From an uncultured Coriobacteriia bacterium (lineage in GTDB: Bacteria > Actinomycetota > Coriobacteriia > Coriobacteriales > QAMH01): a stretch of DNA of 64,000 nt. The DNA is taken from contig CAOKAE010000007.1 in assembly GCA_948466335.1 (NCBI GenBank), positions 1 to 64,000 of the forward strand, read 5' to 3'. The first letter of the stretch is position 1. Every line of letters begins with the position of its first letter. The notes below the pieces were generated by a model, which was not told the origin of the DNA, made no database searches, and saw only the letters and a program-made list of their open reading frames with translations. The position numbers and the translations under genes are program-made. Below, in pieces: positions 38,532 to 48,425 of this stretch.

Positions 38532-39335
38532 ATGTCCGGACATTCCAAGTGGGCAACCACCAAGCATCGCAAGGCGGCGCAGGACTCCAAGCGCTCCGCG
38601 ATGTTCTCCAAGCTCAGCCGTATCATCACCGTCGCAGCCAAGACCGGCGGCGATCCCAACCCCGAAAACAACGCCTCCCTGGCGGCCGCCATCGCCAAGG
38701 CCAAGGGCTATTCCATGCCCAAGGACAAGATCAAGGTCGCAATCGACAAGGCGTTTGGTTCGGGAGCCGATGCGGCTAACTTCGAGGAGGTCACCTACGA
38801 GGGATATGGTCCCGCCGGCATTGGCGTGTACGTCGAGTGCCTGACGGACAATCGTAACCGCACCGCTGCCGACGTGCGCAGCGCCTTCTCGCATTCCGGT
38901 GGCAACCTGGGTGCGAATGGATCTGTCGCGTACATGTTCGATCGCAAGGGACAGATTACCGTCCTGAAGGAAATCGAGACGGGCGACAAGAAGAACCCCA
39001 CTGCTCCCAATGGCGCCGCTGCCGATTCCGACGAGTTCGAGATGGCCGTCATCGAGGCAGGCGCGGACGATTACGAAGAGGCCGACGACGAGTGGGTCGT
39101 CTACACCGAGCCCAGCGACCTCATGGCCGTGCGCAGCGCCCTCGAGGAGCAGGGCATCGAGGTCAAGGGCGCCGAGCTCATCTTCGAGCCCAACAACCCC
39201 ACGGCCGTCTCCGTTGCCGACGCCAAGAAGGTGCAGCGCCTCATCGATAAGCTCGAGGACTTCGACGACGTCCAGAACGTCTACAGCACCATGGACATCA
39301 CCGACGAGATCGCCGCGGCCCTCGACGAGGACTAG
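38532..39335 (+). CDS. yebC: YebC/PmpR-family (TACO1-like) protein
   Basis: A 267-residue member of the YebC family, linked to transcription control or to translation of stall-prone peptides. N-terminus MSGHSKWATTKHRKAAQDSK, then PENNASLAAAIAKAKGYSMP, AFSHSGGNLGANGSVAYMF and the acidic C-terminal domain (VYTEPSDLMAVRSALEEQG). It is somewhat longer than the usual 240-250. GGGAGG precedes the ATG. A strong terminator follows. Confidence 0.95.
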   Translation: MSGHSKWATTKHRKAAQDSKRSAMFSKLSRIITVAAKTGGDPNPENNASLAAAIAKAKGYSMPKDKIKVAIDKAFGSGADAANFEEVTYEGYGPAGIGVYVECLTDNRNRTAADVRSAFSHSGGNLGANGSVAYMFDRKGQITVLKEIETGDKKNPTAPNGAAADSDEFEMAVIEAGADDYEEADDEWVVYTEPSDLMAVRSALEEQGIEVKGAELIFEPNNPTAVSVADAKKVQRLIDKLEDFDDVQNVYSTMDITDEIAAALDED

Positions 39336-39359
39336 CCCCCACCTTTCATGGACACGAGG

Positions 39360-39384
39360 AGGCCCCGTGCGATGCACGGGGCCT
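39360..39384 (+). terminator. Bidirectional terminator between yebC and the surface protein
   Basis: AGGCCCCGTGC (39360-39370) pairs perfectly with GCACGGGGCCT (39374-39384) around a three-base loop. The genes on either side converge, so the hairpin can serve both. The T tracts are short. Confidence 0.65.
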
Positions 39385-39391
39385 CTTGTCG

Positions 39392-41998
39392 TCATGCGAA
39401 CGGGTTATCGCTATGGGCAATGGCCTCGAGCGTCTTTCTGCGCCTATGCAATGCATACGCGACGCAGGTGCAGACCCCCGCAATGGTGACAAGCGCCATG
39501 AGGAGCACGCGCGTCCAGAAATCGCCGGTGGACGCGGTATTCCCAGCTCCGGTTGCGGTGACGACGGATGACTGGCCATCCGCGCCCGGGAGAGCCGCAT
39601 CGGGGTCGACCTCGCTGCTCGTCACCGTCTGGGCGACGTCCTCGAGATCGGTGTGCTCGGCGACGACCTTGCCCTCATGCTCGAGCGTCTCAAAGGCGAC
39701 GAGCACCTGACTTGACTGCGCGCTGGCATCGAAGTCGTATGTGACGTCAGTCGAGCCCGAAACCTCCTGCGGAATAAACGGGACCTCGGCACTCACGGGC
39801 ATGCCATCTGCCGTCAGCGCGCAACCCGTCTCCCTGTCCATGAGCACCCCCTTGAGTTTGTACTGCTCGCCGGGGACGAGGTTCGCGTAATTGACCGTGT
39901 CGATGATCGTCACGCTGTCCGCATGGGCGTCGAAGATCTTGTCGCCATCGCCCTTGTCCGTTGCGCTTGACGTGAGCTTCACGGTCTTGACGGTCTGTCG
40001 CTCGTCTTCGAGGTCCTGGTGACTTGCGACGACGTGTCCCTCGTCATCGATCAACTTGTCGAAGACGACGATGTCATGGCCGGCTATGCCGCTCGTGTCC
40101 ACGGCAAGCTCCATGTCGACATGTCCCTCGGACGTGTCGGGCGTGAACTCGGCGCAGGCGGTGATGGCCTTGCCCTGGGCGTCACGTAAGGCGTTGCCGG
40201 TCGCCTTGTCGTTGAGGGTGCAGCTCGCCGTATATGCGTGGCCGGCCTTCAGGCCGTCATAGCTGACGCATTCCATGATTGCGGCATCTGCACCCATGAC
40301 GTAATTGTCGAGGTCGGCGGCATCTAGAGCCGTCGCGATGATGATGGGCTCGACGTCAAGCGTCTGCTCGACGGTATCCGCGTCCTCAGACGTGATGCTC
40401 GTCTTTTCGTCGCCAAGCGCCACGTGCATCACGATGCTCTCGCCTGCGAGCTTCGAGGTGTCGAGGGCAATCTGCATGTCGATCTTCCCGTTGGCCTGTT
40501 GCGGAGTGAACGTCGTGGATGCGAAGGCGGGAGAGCCGTTGGGCCCCGGCACGGCTTCACCCGTGCTCTGGACGATCGCGGAGCAGGTGGCGTGGTATTC
40601 CCGGCCGACTACCAGGTTGCGGTAGTTGATGGTTTCGTTTGCGAGGACATTTTCGGCCGGGCGAATGAGTTTGTCGGCATCGCTCGCATCGGATGCGGCG
40701 CCGCAGACCATGGGTCGCGTATCGACGATGTTATCGAGCTTGACGGTGAAATCGTCACGGTTGACCGAGAACTGCGTCGTGACGAGGTTCAGGCCCTCGT
40801 TGGCCCTGCAGGGAAGCTCTTGCAGCACGTAGGAACCGTAGGGGAGTGCGCCATGCGCGTCGTCGGCGTTCGAGCGCATGCCGCTTTCGTCCATCGAGAA
40901 CCAGGTTCCGATGTCATGGGCGAGCTTGCTCTCGTCGATCTCGTAGACACCGTCGATTTCGGCGAGTATCGCCGCATCGCTTCCGTTCGTGTTCGTGCCA
41001 TGGGCCACGTGACCGGCGCTCGAGGAATAGTCGCCGTATTCGTTGGTGACGATGACGTGGCTCTCCACTTGCCCATCGCCCTCGCCGTTGGCGTACGAGA
41101 GGAGGAAGGGGATGCCGGCGAGCGCGATGCCGTTCTCGTCCGCCTTCCTGAACATGACGTCGCCGCGTATGACCTGCAGCGCCTCCTCGAAGGGTTCGAA
41201 TGCGCAGAGCGGCTCGACCTCAGTCCTCGACGCTCGGGTCACGTCGCAGTCGAGTACGGCGTTGACGGGCATGAAGCCGGCGGGTGCCTGATCGACTGTT
41301 ACCGTGTAATGGCCGAGGGGCATGACGAGCAGGCCATGGGGGCCTTCGTAGAGCGGAGATCCGTCGACGAGGTAGTCATTGGAAAGGTGCACCTCTCCGT
41401 TCTCATCGGATTTGAACGTCCAGCTGCGGGCGGGACCGGCGATGATGTTGTCGTCATCGAAGCTGTCGAAGTGCGAGATGGTGTAGGTCGCGTTGCCGAG
41501 CCGCGCTCCGGCAACGCCGGCGGCATTGCCCGTCTCGACGTTGACTTCTCGCAGGATGAGGTCGGGGGAGGCGAAGCTCGGCACTGCGCTCGCCTCCATC
41601 TGGGCGCATGCACCGATAGCCACGTCGACTTGCTGCAGGCGCGTCGAGAGGCAGAAACCGGGGGAGGCGGCTTCCTCCTTGACGAAGTACCTGCCTGCAG
41701 GCAGCTCGGCCGTGCTCGCATGGCCCGACGCATCGGTCACGAGCTCCGCGACCCTTTGGGTGCATCCATAGTCTTCGTAAACGCCGAAACGCGCATCTGC
41801 GAGGGAATAGAGGTCGCTGTCGGCGCTGAGTCCCGGGAAGTCGCTCGCATAGTCGAGCTCGATGCCTCCTGTGTCACTTGCCAGGGAGCGCGCCATGGGA
41901 AATGCGGGCAGGGAGAAGATGACGACACATGCCATGGTCGCGAACAGGGCAATGGCAGCCCGCCAGGATGGCTCGTGCATGCAGCTGCGTGTTTTCAT
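39392..41998 (-). CDS. Large surface protein with VaFE-type repeats
   Basis: An 868-residue exported protein. The signal peptide is at residues about 12-38 (IALFATMACVVIFSLPAFPM). SpaA/Cna-B-like domains are present (GRYFVKEEAASPGFCLS; VLQELPCR). Three VaFE-type repeats follow, each with strand VNYANLVPGEQYKLKG-like and closing HTDLEDVAQTV, typical of isopeptide-stabilised adhesins. The C-terminus has a helix (VLLMALVTIAGVCTCVAY) and a basic HRRRK tail, but no clear LPxTG, only a PGADG/TASTGD stretch. ATG 41998 follows AAAGGACATTCGC. Host or matrix adhesion is inferred. Confidence 0.82.
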   Translation of the reverse strand: MKTRSCMHEPSWRAAIALFATMACVVIFSLPAFPMARSLASDTGGIELDYASDFPGLSADSDLYSLADARFGVYEDYGCTQRVAELVTDASGHASTAELPAGRYFVKEEAASPGFCLSTRLQQVDVAIGACAQMEASAVPSFASPDLILREVNVETGNAAGVAGARLGNATYTISHFDSFDDDNIIAGPARSWTFKSDENGEVHLSNDYLVDGSPLYEGPHGLLVMPLGHYTVTVDQAPAGFMPVNAVLDCDVTRASRTEVEPLCAFEPFEEALQVIRGDVMFRKADENGIALAGIPFLLSYANGEGDGQVESHVIVTNEYGDYSSSAGHVAHGTNTNGSDAAILAEIDGVYEIDESKLAHDIGTWFSMDESGMRSNADDAHGALPYGSYVLQELPCRANEGLNLVTTQFSVNRDDFTVKLDNIVDTRPMVCGAASDASDADKLIRPAENVLANETINYRNLVVGREYHATCSAIVQSTGEAVPGPNGSPAFASTTFTPQQANGKIDMQIALDTSKLAGESIVMHVALGDEKTSITSEDADTVEQTLDVEPIIIATALDAADLDNYVMGADAAIMECVSYDGLKAGHAYTASCTLNDKATGNALRDAQGKAITACAEFTPDTSEGHVDMELAVDTSGIAGHDIVVFDKLIDDEGHVVASHQDLEDERQTVKTVKLTSSATDKGDGDKIFDAHADSVTIIDTVNYANLVPGEQYKLKGVLMDRETGCALTADGMPVSAEVPFIPQEVSGSTDVTYDFDASAQSSQVLVAFETLEHEGKVVAEHTDLEDVAQTVTSSEVDPDAALPGADGQSSVVTATGAGNTASTGDFWTRVLLMALVTIAGVCTCVAYALHRRRKTLEAIAHSDNPFA

Positions 41999-42085
41999 GC
42001 GAATGTCCTTTCGAATGCTTCGTGGAGTACCTTTCATGCGTCGCTCGTAACGGCGAGCGGGCAGAGGAGAAGCTATCGCATGGGT

Positions 42086-42171
42086 AACCGAGCGAACCAC
42101 CCCGAGAACCTGAACAGATTCGGAGCGAATGCAAAACGAATTCGGAGTGAAAGCGGAGCGAAATCGGAACG
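42086..42171 (-). promoter_or_regulatory. 11-bp iteron array plus 29-bp block, copy upstream of the surface protein
   Basis: The 29-base block (42086-42114) is the complement of 35892-35920 with one change. Five 11-mers follow at 42113-42167: AACAGATTCGG, AGCGAATGCAA, AACGAATTCGG, AGTGAAAGCGG, AGCGAAATCGG. Relative to transcription of the surface-protein gene the order is iterons, block, start codon, the same as at 35848. Confidence 0.65.
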
Positions 42172-42177
42172 GTGCAG

Positions 42178-42244
42178 ATGTGTCAGGGGGTCAGGCACCG
42201 TGGCACATGCGGGGTGTGCCACGGTGCCTGACCCCCTGACACAT
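42178..42244. repeat. Perfect 30-bp inverted repeat (paired REP-like units)
   Basis: Arms of 30 bases at 42178-42207 and 42215-42244 are exactly complementary around a seven-base loop (TGCGGGG). Each arm is a copy of the unit at 77-106. It lies 7 bases past the ruvB stop codon and could end that transcript, although no T tract follows. Confidence 0.85.
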
Positions 42245-42251
42245 CACATTT

Positions 42252-43280
42252 CTATGCCTCCGGGAACGGCCTTCCCAGGTGCTCGAAGGCCTTGCGGGTT
42301 GCCTGGCGGCCCTTGGGCGTGCGGTTGACGAGGCCTTGCTTGAGCAGGAAGGGCTCGTAGACGTCCTCGATGGAGTCCGGTTCCTCGCCCAGGGCGCTTG
42401 CGAGCGCGGACAGGCCGATGGGGCGGCCCTCGAAGGTGTTGACGAGCATGTCGAGGATGCGATTGTCCATGGGGTCGAGGCCGAGCTCGTCGACCTCGAA
42501 GAAGGCAAGCGCCTCGCGGGCGACATCCGAGTCGATGAAGCCACCGCAGCGCACCTGCGAGAAGTCACGCACGCGCTTGAGCAGACGATTGGCCAGACGC
42601 GGCGTTGCCCGGGAGCGCGATGCGATCTCGAAGGCGCCCGAATCGTCGATGTCGATGTCGAGAATGGTCGCCGAGCGAACGACGATGTCCTTGAGCTCGT
42701 CATGGGAGTAGTAGTCCATGTGGAACGCCGCACCGAAGCGGTCGCGCAGCGGACCGGTGAGCATGCCCGTGCGCGTGGTGGCGGCGATGAGCGTGAAACG
42801 CGGAATGTCGAGGCGTATGGATCGTGCGGCCGGGCCCTGGCCGATGACGATGTCGATGGCGTAGTCTTCCATGGCGGGATAGAGCACCTCTTCGACGGCG
42901 CGATTGAGACGATGGATTTCGTCTATGAAGAGGATGTCTCCCTCCTCGAGGTTGGTGAGGATTGCGGCGAGGTCCCCGGCCCTGTCGATGGCGGGGCCAG
43001 ACGTGGTGCGTATCTGCACGCCCATCTCGTTTGCCACCACGCTCGCGAGCGTGGTCTTGCCCAACCCCGGTGGCCCCGAGAAGAGCAGGTGGTCAAGGGC
43101 CTCCCCGCGCAGGCGGGCGGCCTCGATGAGTACGGAGAGGTTGTCCTTGATGCGGCCCTGACCCAGGTAGTCGTCAAGGGATTTGGGGCGCAGGCTCTGC
43201 TCGGCGCGCGCGTCTTCGGGTTGCTCGCGCGCATCCACGATGCGCTGGTTCTCTTCGAAGTCGGGGGCCTCCCAGATCAT
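42252..43280 (-). CDS. ruvB: Holliday junction branch-migration helicase RuvB
   Basis: A 342-residue AAA+ motor. [12 protein letters not shown], Walker [14 protein letters not shown], Walker [11 protein letters not shown], sensor 1 IAATTRTG and the C-terminal winged-helix domain ([17 protein letters not shown]) are present. Its start overlaps the ruvA stop by 4 bases. The order ruvC-ruvA-ruvB forms one operon under a LexA-like box. Confidence 0.98.
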   Translation of the reverse strand: MIWEAPDFEENQRIVDAREQPEDARAEQSLRPKSLDDYLGQGRIKDNLSVLIEAARLRGEALDHLLFSGPPGLGKTTLASVVANEMGVQIRTTSGPAIDRAGDLAAILTNLEEGDILFIDEIHRLNRAVEEVLYPAMEDYAIDIVIGQGPAARSIRLDIPRFTLIAATTRTGMLTGPLRDRFGAAFHMDYYSHDELKDIVVRSATILDIDIDDSGAFEIASRSRATPRLANRLLKRVRDFSQVRCGGFIDSDVAREALAFFEVDELGLDPMDNRILDMLVNTFEGRPIGLSALASALGEEPDSIEDVYEPFLLKQGLVNRTPKGRQATRKAFEHLGRPFPEA

Positions 43281-43864
43281 TGGGCACCTCCCACGTGCTT
43301 GAGTGCGTAGCGGATGATGGCGCCAGTTTCTGTTTCGGTGCAGCCCTTGAGGGCGACTGCGACCTCTTCGGCGCTGAAGCCCATGCTCTCGAGTGCGCTC
43401 GCGGCGTCTTGCAGCGCACGGTTGCCCTCGACGCCCGTCAGCATGTCGAAGCCATCACTCGTCTTGAGCACGCCCTGCAACTCGAGAATCATGCGCTGGG
43501 CCGTCTTCTTGCCCACGCCCGATATGGTGGATATGGCCGTGACGTCGCCCGCGGTGATATGGGCGATGAGGTCGGCGGGCTTGAAGGTGGACAGAGCCGA
43601 GATGGCCATCTTGGGGCCGATGCCGCTTACGGCAATGAGCTTTTCGAACAGGTCACGCTCGGCGGGCTCGGAAAAGCCGAAGAGCGAGATATCGTCCTCC
43701 TTTACGGCGAGATGCGTCCAGACCTGGGCGGGCTCACCACAGGCGGGAAGCGATGCGAGCGCGTGGACGGACATGGCGAGCTCGTAGCCGATGCCGCCGG
43801 TTTCTATGACGGCGCCCTCCGCGTCCTTGTAGGCGACTATGCCCTTGATGAAAGCGATCAACAT
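43277..43864 (-). CDS. ruvA: Holliday junction protein RuvA
   Basis: A 195-residue protein that binds the four-way junction and loads RuvB. OB-fold N-terminus [14 protein letters not shown], helix-hairpin-helix motifs [16 protein letters not shown] and [16 protein letters not shown], and the C-terminal RuvB-binding helices ([17 protein letters not shown]). It lies 11 bases after ruvC. Confidence 0.97.
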   Translation of the reverse strand: MLIAFIKGIVAYKDAEGAVIETGGIGYELAMSVHALASLPACGEPAQVWTHLAVKEDDISLFGFSEPAERDLFEKLIAVSGIGPKMAISALSTFKPADLIAHITAGDVTAISTISGVGKKTAQRMILELQGVLKTSDGFDMLTGVEGNRALQDAASALESMGFSAEEVAVALKGCTETETGAIIRYALKHVGGAQ

Positions 43865-43875
43865 GGCTCCTTTTG

Positions 43876-44391
43876 CTACGAGCGGTGCTCGGCTTGACGT
43901 TCGATGGCCCGTGCCGTGCGCATGCGCGCGTGCGTGATGGCGGCTGCCAGGGCATCTGCGGCGTGGTCGGGGCGCGGCTCGTGGTCGAGCTTGAGCACGG
44001 CGCGCACCATGTATTGGACCTGCCGTTTGTCCGCCGAACCCGTGCCCACGAGGGCCTGCTTGATTTGCATGGGGGTGTACTCGCCGTATTCGAGCCCCTT
44101 GTAGGCGCAGGCGACGAGCGCGGCACCGCGTGCCTGTGCCGTGGGAATGGCGGACTTCGCGTTATTGCCGAAGTAGATGCCCTCGACCGAAAGTTCCGAC
44201 GGGAGGTAGCGGTCGATGATCTCGAGGAGGTTGTCGTGGATGATGGCGAGGCGCATGGGCAGGCTATGGCTCTTGGTAGTGGTGATGCAGCCGTAGGCGA
44301 CGGGGCTGACCTGCATGCCGCTGCAGCGTATGATGCCCCATCCCGTGTTGGCCAGGCCCGGGTCGATGCCCATGATGATCTGCGATTCCAT
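43876..44391 (-). CDS. ruvC: Holliday junction resolvase RuvC
   Basis: A 171-residue RNase H-fold endonuclease. MGIDPGLANTGWGII carries the first catalytic Asp, ELSVEGIYFGNNAKSA the Glu, and DHAADALAAAITHAR the C-terminal acidic pair. The start is taken at ATG 44391, giving MESQIIMGIDPG. It is the first gene of ruvCAB, with a LexA-like box 17 bases upstream. Confidence 0.97.
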   Translation of the reverse strand: MESQIIMGIDPGLANTGWGIIRCSGMQVSPVAYGCITTTKSHSLPMRLAIIHDNLLEIIDRYLPSELSVEGIYFGNNAKSAIPTAQARGAALVACAYKGLEYGEYTPMQIKQALVGTGSADKRQVQYMVRAVLKLDHEPRPDHAADALAAAITHARMRTARAIERQAEHRS

Positions 44392-44407
44392 CTACGTTCC
44401 TTCGATA

Positions 44408-44421
44408 CAAACAAATGTTCG
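44408..44421 (-). promoter_or_regulatory. LexA-like (SOS) box upstream of ruvCAB
   Basis: On the minus strand the sequence is CGAACATTTGTTTG, two mismatches from the Gram-positive Din box CGAACRNRYGTTYC. Its position just before ruvC fits SOS induction of ruvCAB, which is known in many bacteria. Confidence 0.7.
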
Positions 44422-44579
44422 AGAACAGAATACCCGTTCGATTCCCGACATGCAAGCCAATGCTTGTCGGGCGGAGTGTTTCAACTCGGTGGCATTATCC
44501 GTTCCGGAGTAAGCTTGTGATACCCTATCGCGTATATGTTTGAGACCGCGCGCGGTCGTTTCGCTAGGAGCTGCTGGTA

Positions 44580-45824
<1,245 letters not shown>

Positions 45825-45832
45825 CGCACCCC

Positions 45833-48127
45833 ATGCTCGTCGCATCGGTCATAGTCGATGTAGCGGCGCGGGCGGTCGACAGGCCCTTCTTCTATCTCGT
45901 GCCATCGCAGCTCGCGGTGGATGTGCAGGTGGGTTGTGCGGTAAGCGTCGACTTCGGCAATCGTCCGGTCGTGGGCTACGTCATCGGCCTTTCCCAGATG
46001 GACGAAGACGAGGTCGAGGCGTCCGTCGGCGAGCTCTCCAAGCTCAAGCCCCTGCTCGGCATCTTGTCACAACCGTACTTCGATGATGTGGCGGCGCGTC
46101 TCGCCACGTGGATTTCGCACGAATACCTCTGCACCGTATCCGATGCCCTGCACCTGTTCACGCCGCCGGGGGGTTCTCCCAAGGTCAAACGCGTCGATGA
46201 CGCGTGGGAGCTCGTGTTCGCCGGCGTCGGTCCGGTCGATGACCGCTGGGCCATCCCCACGGAGGCTGCCTCGTCGTTCGCTCCCGCGAAAAACGCCGTC
46301 AAGCAGCAGCGCGTTCTCGATGCGCTTTTCTGCGGAGGCATGCGCGTGGCCGAACTCGCCGCGATGCTCGGCAACGTGAATCCTACGCTCAAGGCTCTCG
46401 AGAAACGTGGCGTCATTCGCATCGAACATCGCAGACGCATACGCGACGCCATGCCCGCGGTCGCGGGCGCATGTGCGAACGTCGACGCCCTCACGCACGG
46501 CCAGCAAGAGGCCCTCGACGTCATTTGCGCGACCATCGCCGGGGATGCTCCCTCCAATGTCGTCGTGGTCGACGGCATTACCGGCTCGGGCAAGACCGAA
46601 GTGTACCTACGTGCCATCGAGGACGTGCTGCGTGCCGGCAAGTCCGCCATCGTGCTCGTTCCCGAAATCGCCCTCACGCCCCAGACGGTCGGAAGGTTCA
46701 GGGCACGTTTTCCCGACGACGTCGCCGTCCTGCATTCGCGGCTTTCGACGGGCGAGCGCTTCGACCAATGGGACCTCGTGCGCCAAGGCGAGGTACATGT
46801 CGTCGTCGGGACGCGCAGTGCGCTCTTTGCTCCCGTGCGCGACCTTGGCCTCGTCATCATCGACGAGGAGCATGACTCCTCCTACAAGCAGGACAACGCG
46901 CCGCGCTACGATGCGCGCGTCGTCGCCTACGAGCTCACGCGCATGCGCGATGCGGCGCTCGTGTTGGGCTCTGCCACGCCGAGCATCGACACGCTTGCCT
47001 CATGCGAAGGCGGTGTGCTTGGTGAGCGGGCTTGGCAACACGTGCTGCTTCCCGAACGCCCGAGCGGCCAGCCCTTGCCCGACGTGCAGATCGTCGACAT
47101 GGCCGCGGAGTTCAAGGGCGGCTCGCGTTCCATGTTCTCCCGCGCGCTCGTCGATGCGCTGCTCGGTGTGCACGAACGCGGCGAGAAGGCCGTGCTCCTG
47201 CTCAACAGGCGCGGCTTTGCCTCGTTCGTGCTCTGTCGCGAATGCGGATTCGTACCCGAGTGCCCCCATTGCTCGACCTCGCTCACCTTCCACGAGCGCA
47301 ACGGCACGCTCGTCTGCCATCATTGCGATTACGTCGAGCCCATGCCCGCCACCTGTCCGCAGTGCAATAGTCCCTACCTGCGCAAGTTTGGTGCGGGGAC
47401 CGAGCGCGTCGAGGCCGAGTTGCGCCAGATCGTGCCCGGGGACATGCCCATCATCCGCATGGATGCCGACACGACGAAGGCCAAGGGCGCTCACGAGCGT
47501 CTGCTCGAGGAGTTTTCCGCGGCCCGCGGTGGCATCTTGCTCGGCACTCAGATGATTGCGAAGGGACTCGACTTTCCCGATGTCACGCTCGTCGGCGTCA
47601 TCAATGCCGACACGACGCTCAAGCTTCCGGATTTCCGCGCGCCCGAGCGCACCTTCCAGTTGCTCGAGCAAGTGAGTGGACGCGCGGGACGTGCAGAGAA
47701 GCCCGGCCACGTCATCGTGCAGACCTACTGGCCCGAGCATCCCGCCATACGCGCCGCTGCCGCCCATGACCGCGACCTCTTCCTCGAAACCGAGCTTCCC
47801 TCCCGTGACGAGCTCGGCTATCCGCCCTACGTGCGCCTCGTGAACGTGCTCGCCTGGGGTCAAGACGAGCGGGCGGTGCGCCAGGTCATCACCGAGGTCA
47901 CGCTCGCCATCAACTCGTCGATGATTTCGGCAGGGCATGAGTGGGAGGTGCTCGGCCCGGCACCGTGTTTGCTCTCGCGCCTGCGTGGGCTGTACCGCTG
48001 GCATACGCTTATCAAGGCACCTATCGGGGCAGACGTCTCGGCGGTCATCGAACCCGTCCTCAAGGCACGTAAGGCAAGCGATCAAGTTCGCATTGCTATC
48101 GATGTCGATCCAGATAATCTCTTTTAA
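45833..48127 (+). CDS. priA: Primosomal replication-restart helicase PriA
   Basis: A 764-residue superfamily 2 helicase. The N-terminal 3'-end-binding domain (VDVAARAVDRPFFYLVP) is followed by Walker A GITGSGKTEVYLRA, the Walker B box DEEHDSSYKQ, and a zinc-binding insert with four Cys pairs (CRECGFVPECPHCS, CHHCDY, CPQCNSPYL). The helicase C-domain has LGTQMIAKGLDFPDV and the C-terminal domain ends the protein. ATG 45833 lies 8 bases after metK. Confidence 0.96.
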   Translation: MLVASVIVDVAARAVDRPFFYLVPSQLAVDVQVGCAVSVDFGNRPVVGYVIGLSQMDEDEVEASVGELSKLKPLLGILSQPYFDDVAARLATWISHEYLCTVSDALHLFTPPGGSPKVKRVDDAWELVFAGVGPVDDRWAIPTEAASSFAPAKNAVKQQRVLDALFCGGMRVAELAAMLGNVNPTLKALEKRGVIRIEHRRRIRDAMPAVAGACANVDALTHGQQEALDVICATIAGDAPSNVVVVDGITGSGKTEVYLRAIEDVLRAGKSAIVLVPEIALTPQTVGRFRARFPDDVAVLHSRLSTGERFDQWDLVRQGEVHVVVGTRSALFAPVRDLGLVIIDEEHDSSYKQDNAPRYDARVVAYELTRMRDAALVLGSATPSIDTLASCEGGVLGERAWQHVLLPERPSGQPLPDVQIVDMAAEFKGGSRSMFSRALVDALLGVHERGEKAVLLLNRRGFASFVLCRECGFVPECPHCSTSLTFHERNGTLVCHHCDYVEPMPATCPQCNSPYLRKFGAGTERVEAELRQIVPGDMPIIRMDADTTKAKGAHERLLEEFSAARGGILLGTQMIAKGLDFPDVTLVGVINADTTLKLPDFRAPERTFQLLEQVSGRAGRAEKPGHVIVQTYWPEHPAIRAAAAHDRDLFLETELPSRDELGYPPYVRLVNVLAWGQDERAVRQVITEVTLAINSSMISAGHEWEVLGPAPCLLSRLRGLYRWHTLIKAPIGADVSAVIEPVLKARKASDQVRIAIDVDPDNLF

Positions 48128-48152
48128 CCATCAACCTGTTCAACGCGAAGCG

Positions 48153-48186
48153 CGGGGCAAGCATTCTTGGACGTTTGCCCCGTTTG
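48153..48186 (+). terminator. Hairpin terminator after priA
   Basis: CGGGGCAAGC (48153-48162) pairs with GTTTGCCCCG (48173-48182) with one G-T wobble, followed by TTTG. It directly abuts the structured repeat that begins at 48187. Confidence 0.65.
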
Positions 48187-48296
48187 ATGTGTGCAGGCAA
48201 GCTGCGAAGCGGAGGTCCAAGGGAGCGCGCCGTAAGGACCGCGAAGCGGCCCGTCGGGAAGCGACCGTCGGAGCAAAGCAGCTTGCCTGCACACAT
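48187..48296. repeat. Structured hairpin repeat, type A, copy 2
   Basis: A perfect 19-bp terminal stem (48187-48205 with 48278-48296) encloses the core GAGGTCCAAGGGAGCG, GCCGTAAGGACC, GCGAAGCGG, CCGTCGGGAAGCGACC. The complement of 8067-8170 has the same core. The internal hairpin CCGCGAAGCGG corresponds to CCACGAAGTGG in the other copy, a G-C to A-T pair replacement. Confidence 0.85.
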
Positions 48297-48320
48297 ATTG
48301 TGAGGCATGGGAAAAAATCA

Positions 48321-48349
48321 TTGCCCCGTGCTTCGCGTTGCTGTATCCT
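48321..48349 (+). promoter_or_regulatory. Predicted promoter for rplS
   Basis: TTGCCC at 48321-48326 and TATCCT at 48344-48349 are separated by 17 bases, about 77 bases before the rplS ATG. The leader between could hold regulation but no known L19 leader motif was recognised. Confidence 0.5.
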
Positions 48350-48425
48350 TTCTCCTCGCGTCGTTTCCTCCGTGAGGACAAGCCTGCACGTGAAACGAAT
48401 GGCACGATAAGAAAAGGAACAGGCA

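Noticed and set aside
40424-42328. A 634-codon plus-strand frame opposite the surface protein
   Set aside because: Asp/Val/Arg/Gly-rich shadow without motifs; the minus strand carries signal peptide, VaFE repeats and membrane anchor.
44392-44579. SAM riboswitch before metK
   Set aside because: No core of a known SAM-sensing RNA could be matched by eye in these 188 bases.
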